Source: Alphaproteobacteria bacterium (GTDB lineage Bacteria; Pseudomonadota; Alphaproteobacteria; Reyranellales; Reyranellaceae). From it: a stretch of DNA of 42,091 bases. Within the stretch, counting starts at the first letter, position 1. Every line of letters starts with the position of its first letter. Positions 8,247 to 14,908 of this stretch are shown one piece after another. The notes under the pieces were generated by a model. The model searched no databases. It was not told the DNA's origin and saw nothing but the letters and a program-made list of their open reading frames with translations. The stretch spans positions 1 to 42,091 of the forward strand of contig JAFAKN010000028.1 of NCBI GenBank assembly GCA_019235415.1, given 5' to 3'. The translations under genes and the position numbers were made by a program.

Positions 8247-8828
8247 ATGAGTGTGGCTGACCCACATCGTATGATTCTCACAGGCGAGAATCCTTTCATC
8301 CGTCTGACCGAGAAGGACGGCGATCCCAATTCCACCGATGCGAGCTTCTGGCGCATCGTGTTCTGCCCGGCCGGCCCGGGGCACGTGCTCTATCTCAAGA
8401 GCGAGCTGACGCACGGCCACTGGCACATCTATTCCGACAACATCGCGATGGCCCGCTGGCTGCAGCAGACCGTGCAAGGCATGCTGAACGCCGAGCTCAA
8501 GGACCAGTCGATCCCGGTGACCGAGGCGGCGTTCTCCAAGTCGGGCGATCCGCGCTATTTCTGGACCGAGTACGTGAGCGCGCACGACGCGGAGATCGCG
8601 CTCACCTGGTACGACATCGGTGAGCCGCTCCTGATCCACACCGAGCCCAACCAGCCGCCCAATGGCCGACCCTATGGCGTCTGCACCGTGCTGGTGCCGG
8701 CGATGGGCGCCCGGCTGACCATCAGCGGCCAGCAGGCCCGCGGTCAGCCCTGGAAGCGCGAGCGCGAGGGCCGGCCGTTCAGCACTTGCGCGCTGGCCTT
8801 TTCGGAGAGCTGGACCGAGCCGCGCTAG
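8247..8828 (+). CDS. Hypothetical protein
   Basis: Unrecognised 193-residue cytosolic-looking protein. The ATG at 8247 follows a GAGGGGAAGAG stretch and diverges from the FecR-protein gene (80-base gap). The sequence is globular and rich in Trp, Tyr and His: ASFWRIVFCPAGPGHVLYLKSE, GHWHIYSDNIAMARWLQ, YFWTEYVSAHDAEIALTWYDIGEP. A closing LVPAMGARLTISGQQARGQPW suggests a beta-sheet end, as in small ligand-binding or beta-barrel folds. No catalytic motif stands out. An intact reading frame, a plausible ribosome site and ordinary codon use argue that it is real. Confidence 0.7.
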   Translation: MSVADPHRMILTGENPFIRLTEKDGDPNSTDASFWRIVFCPAGPGHVLYLKSELTHGHWHIYSDNIAMARWLQQTVQGMLNAELKDQSIPVTEAAFSKSGDPRYFWTEYVSAHDAEIALTWYDIGEPLLIHTEPNQPPNGRPYGVCTVLVPAMGARLTISGQQARGQPWKREREGRPFSTCALAFSESWTEPR

Positions 8829-9179
8829 GCTTCGCTCACGAGGACTGAGGGCCGACTGTCCCGAGCGCGGCCGAAGGACCCGCCCGCCTCGACTCAAGCG
8901 GGCAGGGACGCCCGTGGTCCGTCGTCTGATGCGATACCTGTGACGCGGACGAAGCAGGTGGAGCTGGCGCACCTTCCAGCCTCAAGGTGACGACTGCGGT
9001 CTTCTCAGAGAGCCCACTCGATGGGGCAGCCACACAATCCGCGCTGGACCCCTTCCAGGGTGACGATTTGGCGGAAGAGGGCGCTTGACTACCTTAAGTA
9101 AAACTGCGATATGCATTATACACACTAACGGAGCAGGGGGAGATCCGCAATCCCTGCGCCTCTCCAGGAGGTCAGACCG
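8829..9179. other. 351-base gap upstream of the second VPGFRVG cassette
   Basis: No credible gene. It holds an imperfect stem near 8879-8908 (CCCGCCCGC pairing with GCGGGCAGGG across a 10-base loop) that could end the 8247 transcript. CTGTCCCGAGCGCGG just before it resembles a decayed half of the CTGTCATCCCGAGCG palindrome seen four times elsewhere. The last 100 bases turn AT-rich and contain the candidate promoter and ribosome site of the gene at 9180. Confidence 0.5.
9085..9115 (+). promoter_or_regulatory. Candidate promoter of the second VPGFRVG cassette
   Basis: TTGACT at 9085-9090 is a good -35-like hexamer. Seventeen to nineteen bases later come GATATG (9108) or TATGCA (9110) as weak -10 choices in an AT-rich run. 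The untranslated leader would be about 60 bases. The start at 9180 has AGGAGG eight bases upstream. Confidence 0.35.
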
Positions 9180-9593
9180 ATGTTCAACGTGAGCAACACT
9201 GTACCTGGATTTCGCGTCGGCACAGCCAATGATGGGTCGGGCCGGGTGGACTCCGATCCGATGAGCGCATCCTACGAAATGCTTTCGCCGACGGCAGTTC
9301 TGGCACGCAAGCCATACCTCCGTCTAAGTAACGCTGTCCGTGGCATCGGAGTTTGGGAACCGTCGAGTGGAGGTGCAAACGCCGCTGAAGAGTGGATTTC
9401 ACAACTTCCATCCGCGGTTGGAGACGCGGGCGAACTGTGTCAGGAAGTCATGAGAGCCGGACCCTATTGCGTGCATCAATGTCCCAGTGGAGAGTGGGTA
9501 GCCACGCCCAGCTATCCAAGTGGACCCTGTCCTCCGTTCCAAGTCTCCGGTCGCGGGACCTTCACTTGGGGAGATCGACAACGTCCTAGGTGA
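9180..9593 (+). CDS. VPGFRVG-motif protein B (unknown function)
   Basis: Small unrecognised protein, 137 residues. The N-terminus VSNTVPGFRVGTAND matches that of the gene at 4667 (LSNYVPGFRVGIPND), and a later ARKPYLRL matches its ANPYLSL. The rest is unrelated. The C-terminal part has a Cys-rich stretch (LCQEVMRAGPYCVHQCPSGEW), then PPFQVSGRG and TWGDRQRPR. There is no signal peptide or membrane segment. It is followed after 8 bases by the partner gene at 9602. The last 20 codons recur, degraded, at 10084-10146, directly before the second partner copy. That is direct evidence that this tail-plus-partner arrangement has been duplicated. The function is unknown; a conserved head with an exchangeable tail resembles polymorphic effectors. 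Confidence 0.75.
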   Translation: MFNVSNTVPGFRVGTANDGSGRVDSDPMSASYEMLSPTAVLARKPYLRLSNAVRGIGVWEPSSGGANAAEEWISQLPSAVGDAGELCQEVMRAGPYCVHQCPSGEWVATPSYPSGPCPPFQVSGRGTFTWGDRQRPR

Positions 9594-9601
9594 GGGCTTG
9601 C

Positions 9602-9925
9602 ATGAAGAAGATACGGATCACCGCGGAGGCCGTCATTCTCGTCAATCAATGGGCGGGGTGGGCCGAGCCGAAGATAGGCGCGGGCTATGTGCCCGTCATC
9701 ACGTGGCTAGTGATGGATACCGGTGATCCCGACTTTGCTCCGCACCTTGGAATCGCCTTTGAAAAATCTGGCGTTGTCGATCGGTCGCGTGCCATGCAAT
9801 GCGACGGGAAAGAGGTCGAGATCTTTCAGTACGTTCCTGACGAGCTGTTTGGGCAAGAGAGGCAAAAGTTCATCGATGTGGTGAACAACGAGCTTGTTCT
9901 TGCTGAAGACTCGAACGGTCCGTAG
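9602..9925 (+). CDS. Partner protein B1 (tandem paralogue, immunity-like context)
   Basis: Small acidic soluble protein, 107 residues from the ATG at 9602, preceded by GGTGAGGG. An in-frame GTG at 9590 overlaps the previous stop and is less likely. The core is IGAGYVPVITWLVMDTGDPDF, LGIAFEK, VVDRSR and EIFQYVPDELFG. By hand alignment about 63% of residues are identical to the gene at 10154. It directly follows a VPGFRVG gene. Small size, acidity, tandem duplication and position fit an immunity protein of a polymorphic toxin pair, but no immunity family is recognised, so this stays inference. Confidence 0.75.
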   Translation: MKKIRITAEAVILVNQWAGWAEPKIGAGYVPVITWLVMDTGDPDFAPHLGIAFEKSGVVDRSRAMQCDGKEVEIFQYVPDELFGQERQKFIDVVNNELVLAEDSNGP

Positions 9926-9945
9926 CACCCCTTGGAACGGAAGGC

Positions 9946-9970
9946 GTCGCAACCACAGGTTCGTTGCGAC
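9946..9970. terminator. Perfect 8-bp stem-loop after partner gene B1
   Basis: GTCGCAAC, a 9-base loop, GTTGCGAC, starting 20 bases after the stop at 9925. There is no T-run after it. It may end the B cassette transcript or mark a recombination junction, because degraded cassette remnants start about 20 bases further on. Confidence 0.4.
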
Positions 9971-9988
9971 AGCGCCGTCTAGCTGATT

Positions 9989-10072
9989 TATGCGCCGGAT
10001 AAGTCATTGGGCGCAGGTGGTCGAAAGTCCATCGATTTGAGAAACGGCAGATTCATTGTTGCCGAAGACTGA
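9989..10072 (+). pseudogene. C-terminal remnant of a third partner-gene copy
   Basis: In the frame ending at TGA 10070-10072, 27 codons read YAPDKSLGAGG, then RKSIDLRNGRFIVAED. They line up without gaps with the last 27 residues of partner B2 (YVPDELFG...KFVDVRDKKLVLAEE) and of B1. Nine to eleven positions are identical and many others conservative (I/V, R/K, D/E). Around the stop the DNA is closer still to the end of B2: 22 of 28 bases match, including six bases past the stop. No start codon or N-terminal part remains; an in-frame TAG lies at 9980-9982. This is a truncated relic. Confidence 0.65.
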
Positions 10073-10083
10073 TCGAAATCGGT

Positions 10084-10146
10084 CCCCCGTTCCGGGTTCG
10101 CGGCATCGGCGACCTTCCTTGGGGGGACACGCCAAGTCCCAGGTGA
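10084..10146 (+). pseudogene. C-terminal remnant of a second VPGFRVG-B gene
   Basis: Twenty codons ending at TGA 10144-10146 read PPFRVRGIGD, then LPWGDTPSPR. They align without gaps with the last 20 residues of the gene at 9180 (PPFQVSGRG..TWGDRQRPR), 11 identical. The following DNA, CCCAGGTGAGGGG then ATG, also matches the junction before partner B1 (CCTAGGTGAGGG), and the distance from stop to next ATG is 7 versus 8 bases. The head of this gene copy has been lost, so the next partner gene is an orphan. Confidence 0.7.
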
Positions 10147-10153
10147 GGGGCAT

Positions 10154-10465
10154 ATGAGGAAGGTGAAGATCACTACCCGAGCGGCGGCCTTTGTCGATGC
10201 GTGGACAAAGTGGGCTGAACGCCAGATCGGGCCAGGGTATGTGCCCGTAATCGACTGGGTGGTAATGGCCAGCGAGGATCCTGACTTCGTTCCGCAGCTT
10301 GGGCTGGCCTTCGAAAAGGCCGATGTCGTCGATCGTTCACGTGTCATGGAATGCGACGGTAAGGATATTGAGATCTTCCAATATGTGCCCGACGAGTTGT
10401 TCGGCGAACACGTGCAAAAGTTCGTCGACGTGCGAGACAAAAAGCTCGTTCTTGCCGAAGAATGA
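10154..10465 (+). CDS. Partner protein B2 (orphan tandem paralogue)
   Basis: 103-residue acidic protein, paralogue of the gene at 9602. Conserved blocks are IGPGYVPVIDWVVM, DPDFVPQLGLAFEK, VVDRSRVMECDGK and EIFQYVPDELFGE. GGTGAGGGG lies just before the ATG. Differences from B1 cluster in the N-terminal helix (residues 8-24) and near residues 84-96, which may be where specificity lies. Its own VPGFRVG gene survives only as the 20-codon tail just upstream. A kept partner with a lost leader gene is what is expected if the partner protects against a toxin made by neighbours; this is inference. Confidence 0.75.
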   Translation: MRKVKITTRAAAFVDAWTKWAERQIGPGYVPVIDWVVMASEDPDFVPQLGLAFEKADVVDRSRVMECDGKDIEIFQYVPDELFGEHVQKFVDVRDKKLVLAEE

Positions 10466-10560
10466 TCGGCCTCGGCGAGGCGAAACTGCGCGACTGCCCG
10501 GAACTCGTGGAGGGTCTGCGCATCCCTCTTCCGATCCAAGTAAGGGGCCAATATATGAAA

Positions 10561-11682
10561 CTATGACTCGGGCTTCGTCATGGCCACGGGCGTCCCGCCC
10601 GCTTCGTGAGCTACAAGCGGGCGGGATTCCTGGGCCGTGCTGAGGACGGGCACCCGCGATCCTTGCGTCGACTCGGCCGGAGCAAAGCCCATGGCGCGGG
10701 CGAGATGGGTGTAGCTCGTGCGCCGCACCTCCTCGTCGTGCGTCCAGGTGACCACCGCCATCTCGTCGACGCCGACCTTCTGGCGCAACTCCTCGATGCG
10801 CGCCGCCACCTCGGGGCCGGTGCCGACGAAGGAGGTCTGCCGGAAGCGCTCGACGCGCGCCGGATCGAACTTGGCGAGCGCCTGGGCAGCGACGTCGGGC
10901 GGGTCGAGCGGCGCCAGGATGCCGCGGTCGCGGTTGAAGCGCGACAATGCACGAGAGGTAAAGTGGTGCTGCGCCTCCTCCATCGTGTCGGCAGCCAGCG
11001 CCCAGACACACAACCCGCTGCGCGGCTCGGGATGGCGGGCGCTCGGACGGTAGGTGCGCCGGTAGAGATCGATCGCATGCTCGCCGGTCTTGGCATCGCC
11101 GAAGAACCAGGCGTAGGAATAGGGCAGGCCGAACAGGGCCGCGACCTGCGCCCCGTAGTCCGAGCTGCCCAGTATCCATATTTCCGGCGCTGTCGGTCCT
11201 TGCGGAAAGGCTTTGACGGCGGCGAAGGGATGGCGCTCGACCAACGGCTCGTCGTGCACCCAGGCGATGAGGTCGCGCACGTCGGCCGGGAAATGCTCCG
11301 GCCGCTCGTTGGCCAGCGGATTGAGAGCGAAGGCCGTGCGGCCGTCGGAGCCGGGCGCGCGCCCCAGGCCGAGATCGATGCGCCCCGGCGCCAGCGCGTC
11401 GAGCACGCGGAACTGCTCGGCCACCTTGAAGGCCGAGTAGTGCGGCAGCATGATACCAGCGCTGCCGATCCGGATGCGCTCGGTGGTGGCGGCGATGGCC
11501 GCGATCAGGATCTCGGGCGCCGTCCCGACGATGGTCGGATGGTTGTGGTGCTCGGACACCCAGAACCGCTCGTAGCCCAGCGCCTCGCAATGGCGGGCCA
11601 GCGCCACGGTGTTGCGGATCGATTGGTCGTGGGGGCGCCCGTTGACGGCAATCGATTGATCGAGGACGGAAAGACGACGCAT
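10561..11682 (-). CDS. LLM class flavin-dependent oxidoreductase
   Basis: Luciferase-like monooxygenase of the MsnO8/YhbW type, 373 residues, a TIM-barrel enzyme using FMN or F420. Visible family blocks are LGYERFWVSEHHNHPTIVGTAPEI near the N-terminus, RIRIGSAGIMLPHYSAFKVAEQFRVLDALAPGRIDLGLGRAPGSD, and PEIWILGSSDYGAQVAALFGLPYSYAWFF. The C-terminus carries a Ser/Pro/Glu-rich extension. The first gene on this strand is the solute-binding protein, 30 bases upstream, so the two form a likely operon and may handle the same imported compound. The substrate is unknown. Confidence 0.92.
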   Translation of the reverse strand: MRRLSVLDQSIAVNGRPHDQSIRNTVALARHCEALGYERFWVSEHHNHPTIVGTAPEILIAAIAATTERIRIGSAGIMLPHYSAFKVAEQFRVLDALAPGRIDLGLGRAPGSDGRTAFALNPLANERPEHFPADVRDLIAWVHDEPLVERHPFAAVKAFPQGPTAPEIWILGSSDYGAQVAALFGLPYSYAWFFGDAKTGEHAIDLYRRTYRPSARHPEPRSGLCVWALAADTMEEAQHHFTSRALSRFNRDRGILAPLDPPDVAAQALAKFDPARVERFRQTSFVGTGPEVAARIEELRQKVGVDEMAVVTWTHDEEVRRTSYTHLARAMGFAPAESTQGSRVPVLSTAQESRPLVAHEAGGTPVAMTKPES

Positions 11683-11712
11683 GACGGCCGCCGCTCAAGT
11701 AGTGTGCGGCGC

Positions 11713-12582
11713 CTAGTCCGGCAAGCCCGAGATCTGATACAGGCTGGCCAGGATGGGGCTCGGCGTGCTCAGCACCCCGAACGCCGTCTTGAAGATCACC
11801 GTGATCTCGCCGCGGCGATAGATGTGTGACAGTGCGGTGTCGACCGCCAGCCGGAAGTCGCTGTCGCCCTTCCTGAGCGCAAGTGCGATCGGCTCGACGC
11901 TGAGATAGGTCTCGGCCATCAGGAGGTTGGCCGCGGCCTTCTCCTTGCGCAGCAGGAAGGTGAGCGTGGCGCGGTCGGCGAAGTAGGCGGCGACGATGCC
12001 CTTCTCGACGGCGTCGATGCCCTCCTGGTTGGTGTTCACCAGCACGATCTCGGCGTCGATGTGCGTGCCGGTGAGCGCCCGGCGCAGCTCCTGCTCGGTG
12101 GTCGTCCCGGGCAGCACGGCGACCTTCTTGCCGGCCAGGAATTTGACGTCGCGCGGCCCATCCGGGCGGATGATGAAGCTGGCACCGTCGATGAAGATCG
12201 GCAGCGAGAAATCGACAATCTGGCGGCGCGACAGCGTGGCCGTCGCCGATTCGCACAGCAGATCGGCCTTGTCCTGGGTGATGACGTCGAAGCGGTCCTT
12301 CGAGTCCACCGTCACATAGACGATCTTGAGGTCGGGGAGCTTGAGCTGCTCCTTGAACTGATCGGCGAGGGCGCGGCAGAGCTCGATGGAATAGCCCTGC
12401 GGCTGCGCCGTCGGCGGGCTGCCGGGCACGATGTAGGAGAACGGCGGCGCGCCAGGATCGTAGGCGATACGCAGCGTCTTGGTCTCGCGGATGCGGTCGA
12501 GCGTGGCCGCATTCGCTTCCACCCCGAGCAGGGCGCTCGCCGCGAGCGTCAGCACGCCGAGTGCCTTCCTTGTCCAACCCAT
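11713..12582 (-). CDS. Amino acid ABC transporter substrate-binding protein (family 3)
   Basis: Periplasmic solute-binding protein of the bacterial extracellular family 3, 289 residues from the ATG at 12582 (GGGGGA upstream). Signal peptide: ALGVLTLAASALLGVEANAA. The mature part opens with LDRIRETKTLRIAYDPGAPPFSYI, then QGYSIELCRALADQ, and has the second-lobe block KKVAVLPGTTTEQELRRALTG and VEKGIVAAYFADRATL. No permease or ATPase is adjacent; the importer at 1198-2656 lies 9 kb away. It leads the operon with the flavin oxidoreductase. An open frame extends upstream to 12900 but runs through the VOC gene and lacks family homology. Confidence 0.92.
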   Translation of the reverse strand: MGWTRKALGVLTLAASALLGVEANAATLDRIRETKTLRIAYDPGAPPFSYIVPGSPPTAQPQGYSIELCRALADQFKEQLKLPDLKIVYVTVDSKDRFDVITQDKADLLCESATATLSRRQIVDFSLPIFIDGASFIIRPDGPRDVKFLAGKKVAVLPGTTTEQELRRALTGTHIDAEIVLVNTNQEGIDAVEKGIVAAYFADRATLTFLLRKEKAAANLLMAETYLSVEPIALALRKGDSDFRLAVDTALSHIYRRGEITVIFKTAFGVLSTPSPILASLYQISGLPD

Positions 12583-12608
12583 GATCGTCCCCCGCCTTTG
12601 ATTGGCAA

Positions 12609-12635
12609 TTTGTCGAAAACAATCCGATATATCGG
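12609..12635. promoter_or_regulatory. Palindromes in the divergent promoter region
   Basis: The 93-base gap between the solute-binding gene (minus) and the VOC gene (plus) holds a perfect 12-base palindrome CCGATATATCGG at 12624-12635 and a TTGT(N5)ACAA inverted repeat at 12609-12621. Both are AT-rich against the background and lie where a regulator of both genes would bind. No regulator gene is adjacent. Confidence 0.35.
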
Positions 12636-12675
12636 CCCCGCTCACAATACGCTTTAGGATGCCGGGAGGTGCTGC

Positions 12676-13116
12676 ATGGCTCGCGTCTGCAAGGTGGTCG
12701 GCATCGACCACATCTCCATCCGGGTCAGCGACTACGAGAAGTCGAAGGCCTTCTACGGCAAGCTGTTCGACTTCCTGGGCTTCGAGATCTCCGACGAATA
12801 CCCGGGCACGATCGGCTGGACCAACGGCAAGACGCGCTATTGGATCGCCGGCGCCGAAGGCCGAAAGAAGTACCAGATCGGCGATGTCGGCCTGCACCAC
12901 TATGCCTTCGAGCTGCGCAGTCGGAAGGACGTCGACGACCTGCAGGCCTTCCTCGAACGCGAGGGCATAAAGATCGTCGATCCCGCCGACGAGTACTACG
13001 AGGACTATTACGCCGTGTTCTTCCTCGATCCCGATGGCATCAAGCTCGAAGGCATGCGGTACGGCGAGCTCACGGAGAAGAAGCGTAAAGCCAAGGCCGC
13101 GAAAGGAAAGAAGTAG
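12676..13116 (+). CDS. VOC family (glyoxalase/dioxygenase-like) protein
   Basis: Vicinal-oxygen-chelate fold protein, 146 residues. Candidate metal ligands are His in GIDHISIRV (about residue 12), His in GLHHYAFEL (about residue 76) and Glu in DPDGIKLEGM (about residue 126), each on the expected beta strand. GGGAGG lies upstream of the ATG. The C-terminus ends in a Lys-rich tail (KKRKAKAAKGKK). It could be a lyase, a dioxygenase or an antibiotic-binding protein; the residues do not decide. A strong palindrome starts six bases after the stop. Confidence 0.88.
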   Translation: MARVCKVVGIDHISIRVSDYEKSKAFYGKLFDFLGFEISDEYPGTIGWTNGKTRYWIAGAEGRKKYQIGDVGLHHYAFELRSRKDVDDLQAFLEREGIKIVDPADEYYEDYYAVFFLDPDGIKLEGMRYGELTEKKRKAKAAKGKK

Positions 13117-13122
13117 CTTCCT

Positions 13123-13195
13123 CTGTCATCCCGAGCGAAGCGAGGGACCTTTCCTGTTACCGCCCAAAGGTCCCTCGCTGCGCTCGGGATGACAG
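13123..13195. repeat. Palindromic repeat, family A, copy 1
   Basis: Two 30-base arms (13123-13152 and 13166-13195) pair with a single mismatch around a 13-base loop. The arms begin CTGTCATCCCGAGCG and contain CGAGGGACC. Copies with the same outer arms lie at 15520, 26747 and 33001. It sits directly after the VOC gene and may act as a 3'-end hairpin. Confidence 0.9.
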
Positions 13196-13417
13196 GGGCG
13201 CCAGGGCCGCACGAGAAGGCGCTACACGAGCATGGATTTCCGCCGAGAAGATCCAGGCCGCGGTGCGCATCGCCGAAACCGTGCACGCCGTTGCGCGCAC
13301 GCTCAGTGCGGAAGAGGCATTGGCGGTGCGGTTGGCTGCGACGGCGGAAAGCTTGAGGCTGGTTGGCGTGCGGGCCAAACTCCGGCCCGATTTCTGGATC
13401 GCCCGGAGGAGCCCCGC
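13196..13417 (+). other. Gap before the aldehyde dehydrogenase with an open helical frame
   Basis: About 220 bases between the palindrome and the aldehyde dehydrogenase. One frame reads a protein-like amphipathic sequence, AEKIQAAVRIAETVHAVAR then TLSAEEALAVRLAATAES, possibly starting at a GTG at 13263 and running past the next start to 13478. The ribosome site in front of it is poor and it overlaps the dehydrogenase by 61 bases. It may be a small gene or a relic; I do not recognise it. Confidence 0.25.
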
Positions 13418-14908
13418 ATGTCGACCACCACCCAAGCCAAACCGCAAGCCACCTCGCTTGGCTACAAGGGGATGCTGATCGACGGCCAATCGGTCGACAG
13501 CGCCTCGGGCGCGCGCATCACCGTCGAGAATCCGGCCAAGCTTCAGCCGATCGCCGAGGTGCCGCGCGGCAACGCCGCCGACGTCGACCGTGCCGTGGCA
13601 GCCGCCACCAAGGCTTACGGCGAATGGCGTAGAATGCCACCGCGCGAGCGCGGCAAGCTCCTGCTCAAGATCGCCGAGGCATTACAGGCGCGCACCGAGG
13701 AGCTGGCCCGCACCATCGCGCTCGAGACCGGCAATGCGCTGCGCACCCAGGCGCGCGGCGAGGCCAACATCACGGCCGACATCTACCGCTACTTCGGCGG
13801 GCTGGGCTCCGAGCTCAAGGGCGAGACCATTCCGCTCGGCGAGAACGTCCTCTCCTACACTCGGCGCGAGCCGCTGGGCGTGGTCGGCGCGGTGATCCCG
13901 TGGAACGCGCCAGTGATGCTGGCAGCGCTCAAGATCGCGCCGGCGCTCTGCGCCGGCAACACCATGGTCATGAAGGCGGCCGAGGACGCGCCCCTCGGCG
14001 TGCTGCTGATGGCCGAGATCTGCCAGCAGTTCCTGCCGCCCGGGGTGTTGAACGTGCTGACCGGGTTCGGCGAGGAATGCGGGGGCGCCATCGCCAGCCA
14101 TCCCGGCATCCGCAAGCTCTCGTTCACCGGCTCGACCGAGGTCGGCAAGATCATCATGCGGGCCGCCGCCGAGCGCATCGTGCCGGTGTCGCTCGAGCTC
14201 GGCGGCAAGAGCCCGTCGATCGTCTATCCCGACGCCGACGAGGACTGGGCGGTCGACGGCATCATCGCCGCCATGCGCTTCACGCGGCAGAGCCAGAGCT
14301 GCACGGCCGGCTCGCGGCTCTTCCTGCACGAGGACATCTTCGATTCCTTTCTCGCCAAGCTCGAGAAGAAGGCTACTGCGCTCAAGATCGGCGATCCGCT
14401 CGACGAGGCGACCGACATCGGAACCATCATAAACAACAAGCAGTTCACCAAGGTCTGCCGCTACATCGACGAGGGCCTCAAGCGCCCCGACGCCAAGTTG
14501 GTGTTCGGCGGCCTGCCGCCCAAGACCGGGCCGCTGAGCGAAGGCTACTTCACCATCCCGACGGTGTTCGCCGATCGCTCCAACGACTGGCGGCTGGCGC
14601 GCGAGGAGATCTTTGGGCCGGTGCTGGTGGCGATCCGCTGGAGCGACGAGGCCGAGGCGATCCGCATGGCCAACGACAGCCACTACGGGCTCGCGGCCTA
14701 TGTCTGGACGCACGACATCGGCCGCGGCCTGCGCGCCGCGCATGCCATCGAATCGGGCTGGGTGCAGGTCAACCAGGGGCTCGGCCAGGTGCCCGGCATG
14801 TCGTACGGCGGTTTTAAGCAGAGCGGCATCGGCCGCGAGTTCTCGCTCGAGGGCATGCTCGACAGCTTCACCCAGCGCAAGAACGTCACGGTCAACCTGA
14901 TGGTGTGA
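13418..14908 (+). CDS. Aldehyde dehydrogenase family protein
   Basis: NAD(P)-dependent aldehyde dehydrogenase, 496 residues, the usual size. The ATG at 13418 has CGGAGGAG six bases upstream. Catalytic residues are present: Asn in IPWNAPVM, Glu in LELGGKSPS and the nucleophile Cys in QSCTAGSR. The cofactor site reads FTGSTEVGK, and the C-terminal EEIFGPVLVAIRW is intact. The C-terminus PGMSYGGFKQSGIGREFSLEGM is typical of betaine/aminobutyraldehyde-like members. Its stop overlaps the start of the glycosylase-family gene, so they are translated together. The substrate is not determinable. Confidence 0.95.
   Translation: MSTTTQAKPQATSLGYKGMLIDGQSVDSASGARITVENPAKLQPIAEVPRGNAADVDRAVAAATKAYGEWRRMPPRERGKLLLKIAEALQARTEELARTIALETGNALRTQARGEANITADIYRYFGGLGSELKGETIPLGENVLSYTRREPLGVVGAVIPWNAPVMLAALKIAPALCAGNTMVMKAAEDAPLGVLLMAEICQQFLPPGVLNVLTGFGEECGGAIASHPGIRKLSFTGSTEVGKIIMRAAAERIVPVSLELGGKSPSIVYPDADEDWAVDGIIAAMRFTRQSQSCTAGSRLFLHEDIFDSFLAKLEKKATALKIGDPLDEATDIGTIINNKQFTKVCRYIDEGLKRPDAKLVFGGLPPKTGPLSEGYFTIPTVFADRSNDWRLAREEIFGPVLVAIRWSDEAEAIRMANDSHYGLAAYVWTHDIGRGLRAAHAIESGWVQVNQGLGQVPGMSYGGFKQSGIGREFSLEGMLDSFTQRKNVTVNLMV

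Noticed and set aside
10337..12622. A 761-codon minus-strand open frame across the oxidoreductase and solute-binding genes
   Set aside because: It is a shadow frame; the true genes in other frames carry family motifs, a signal peptide and ribosome sites.
12583..12900. Longer N-terminus for the solute-binding protein
   Set aside because: The extension would overlap the VOC gene and hide the signal peptide; the ATG at 12582 has a ribosome site.
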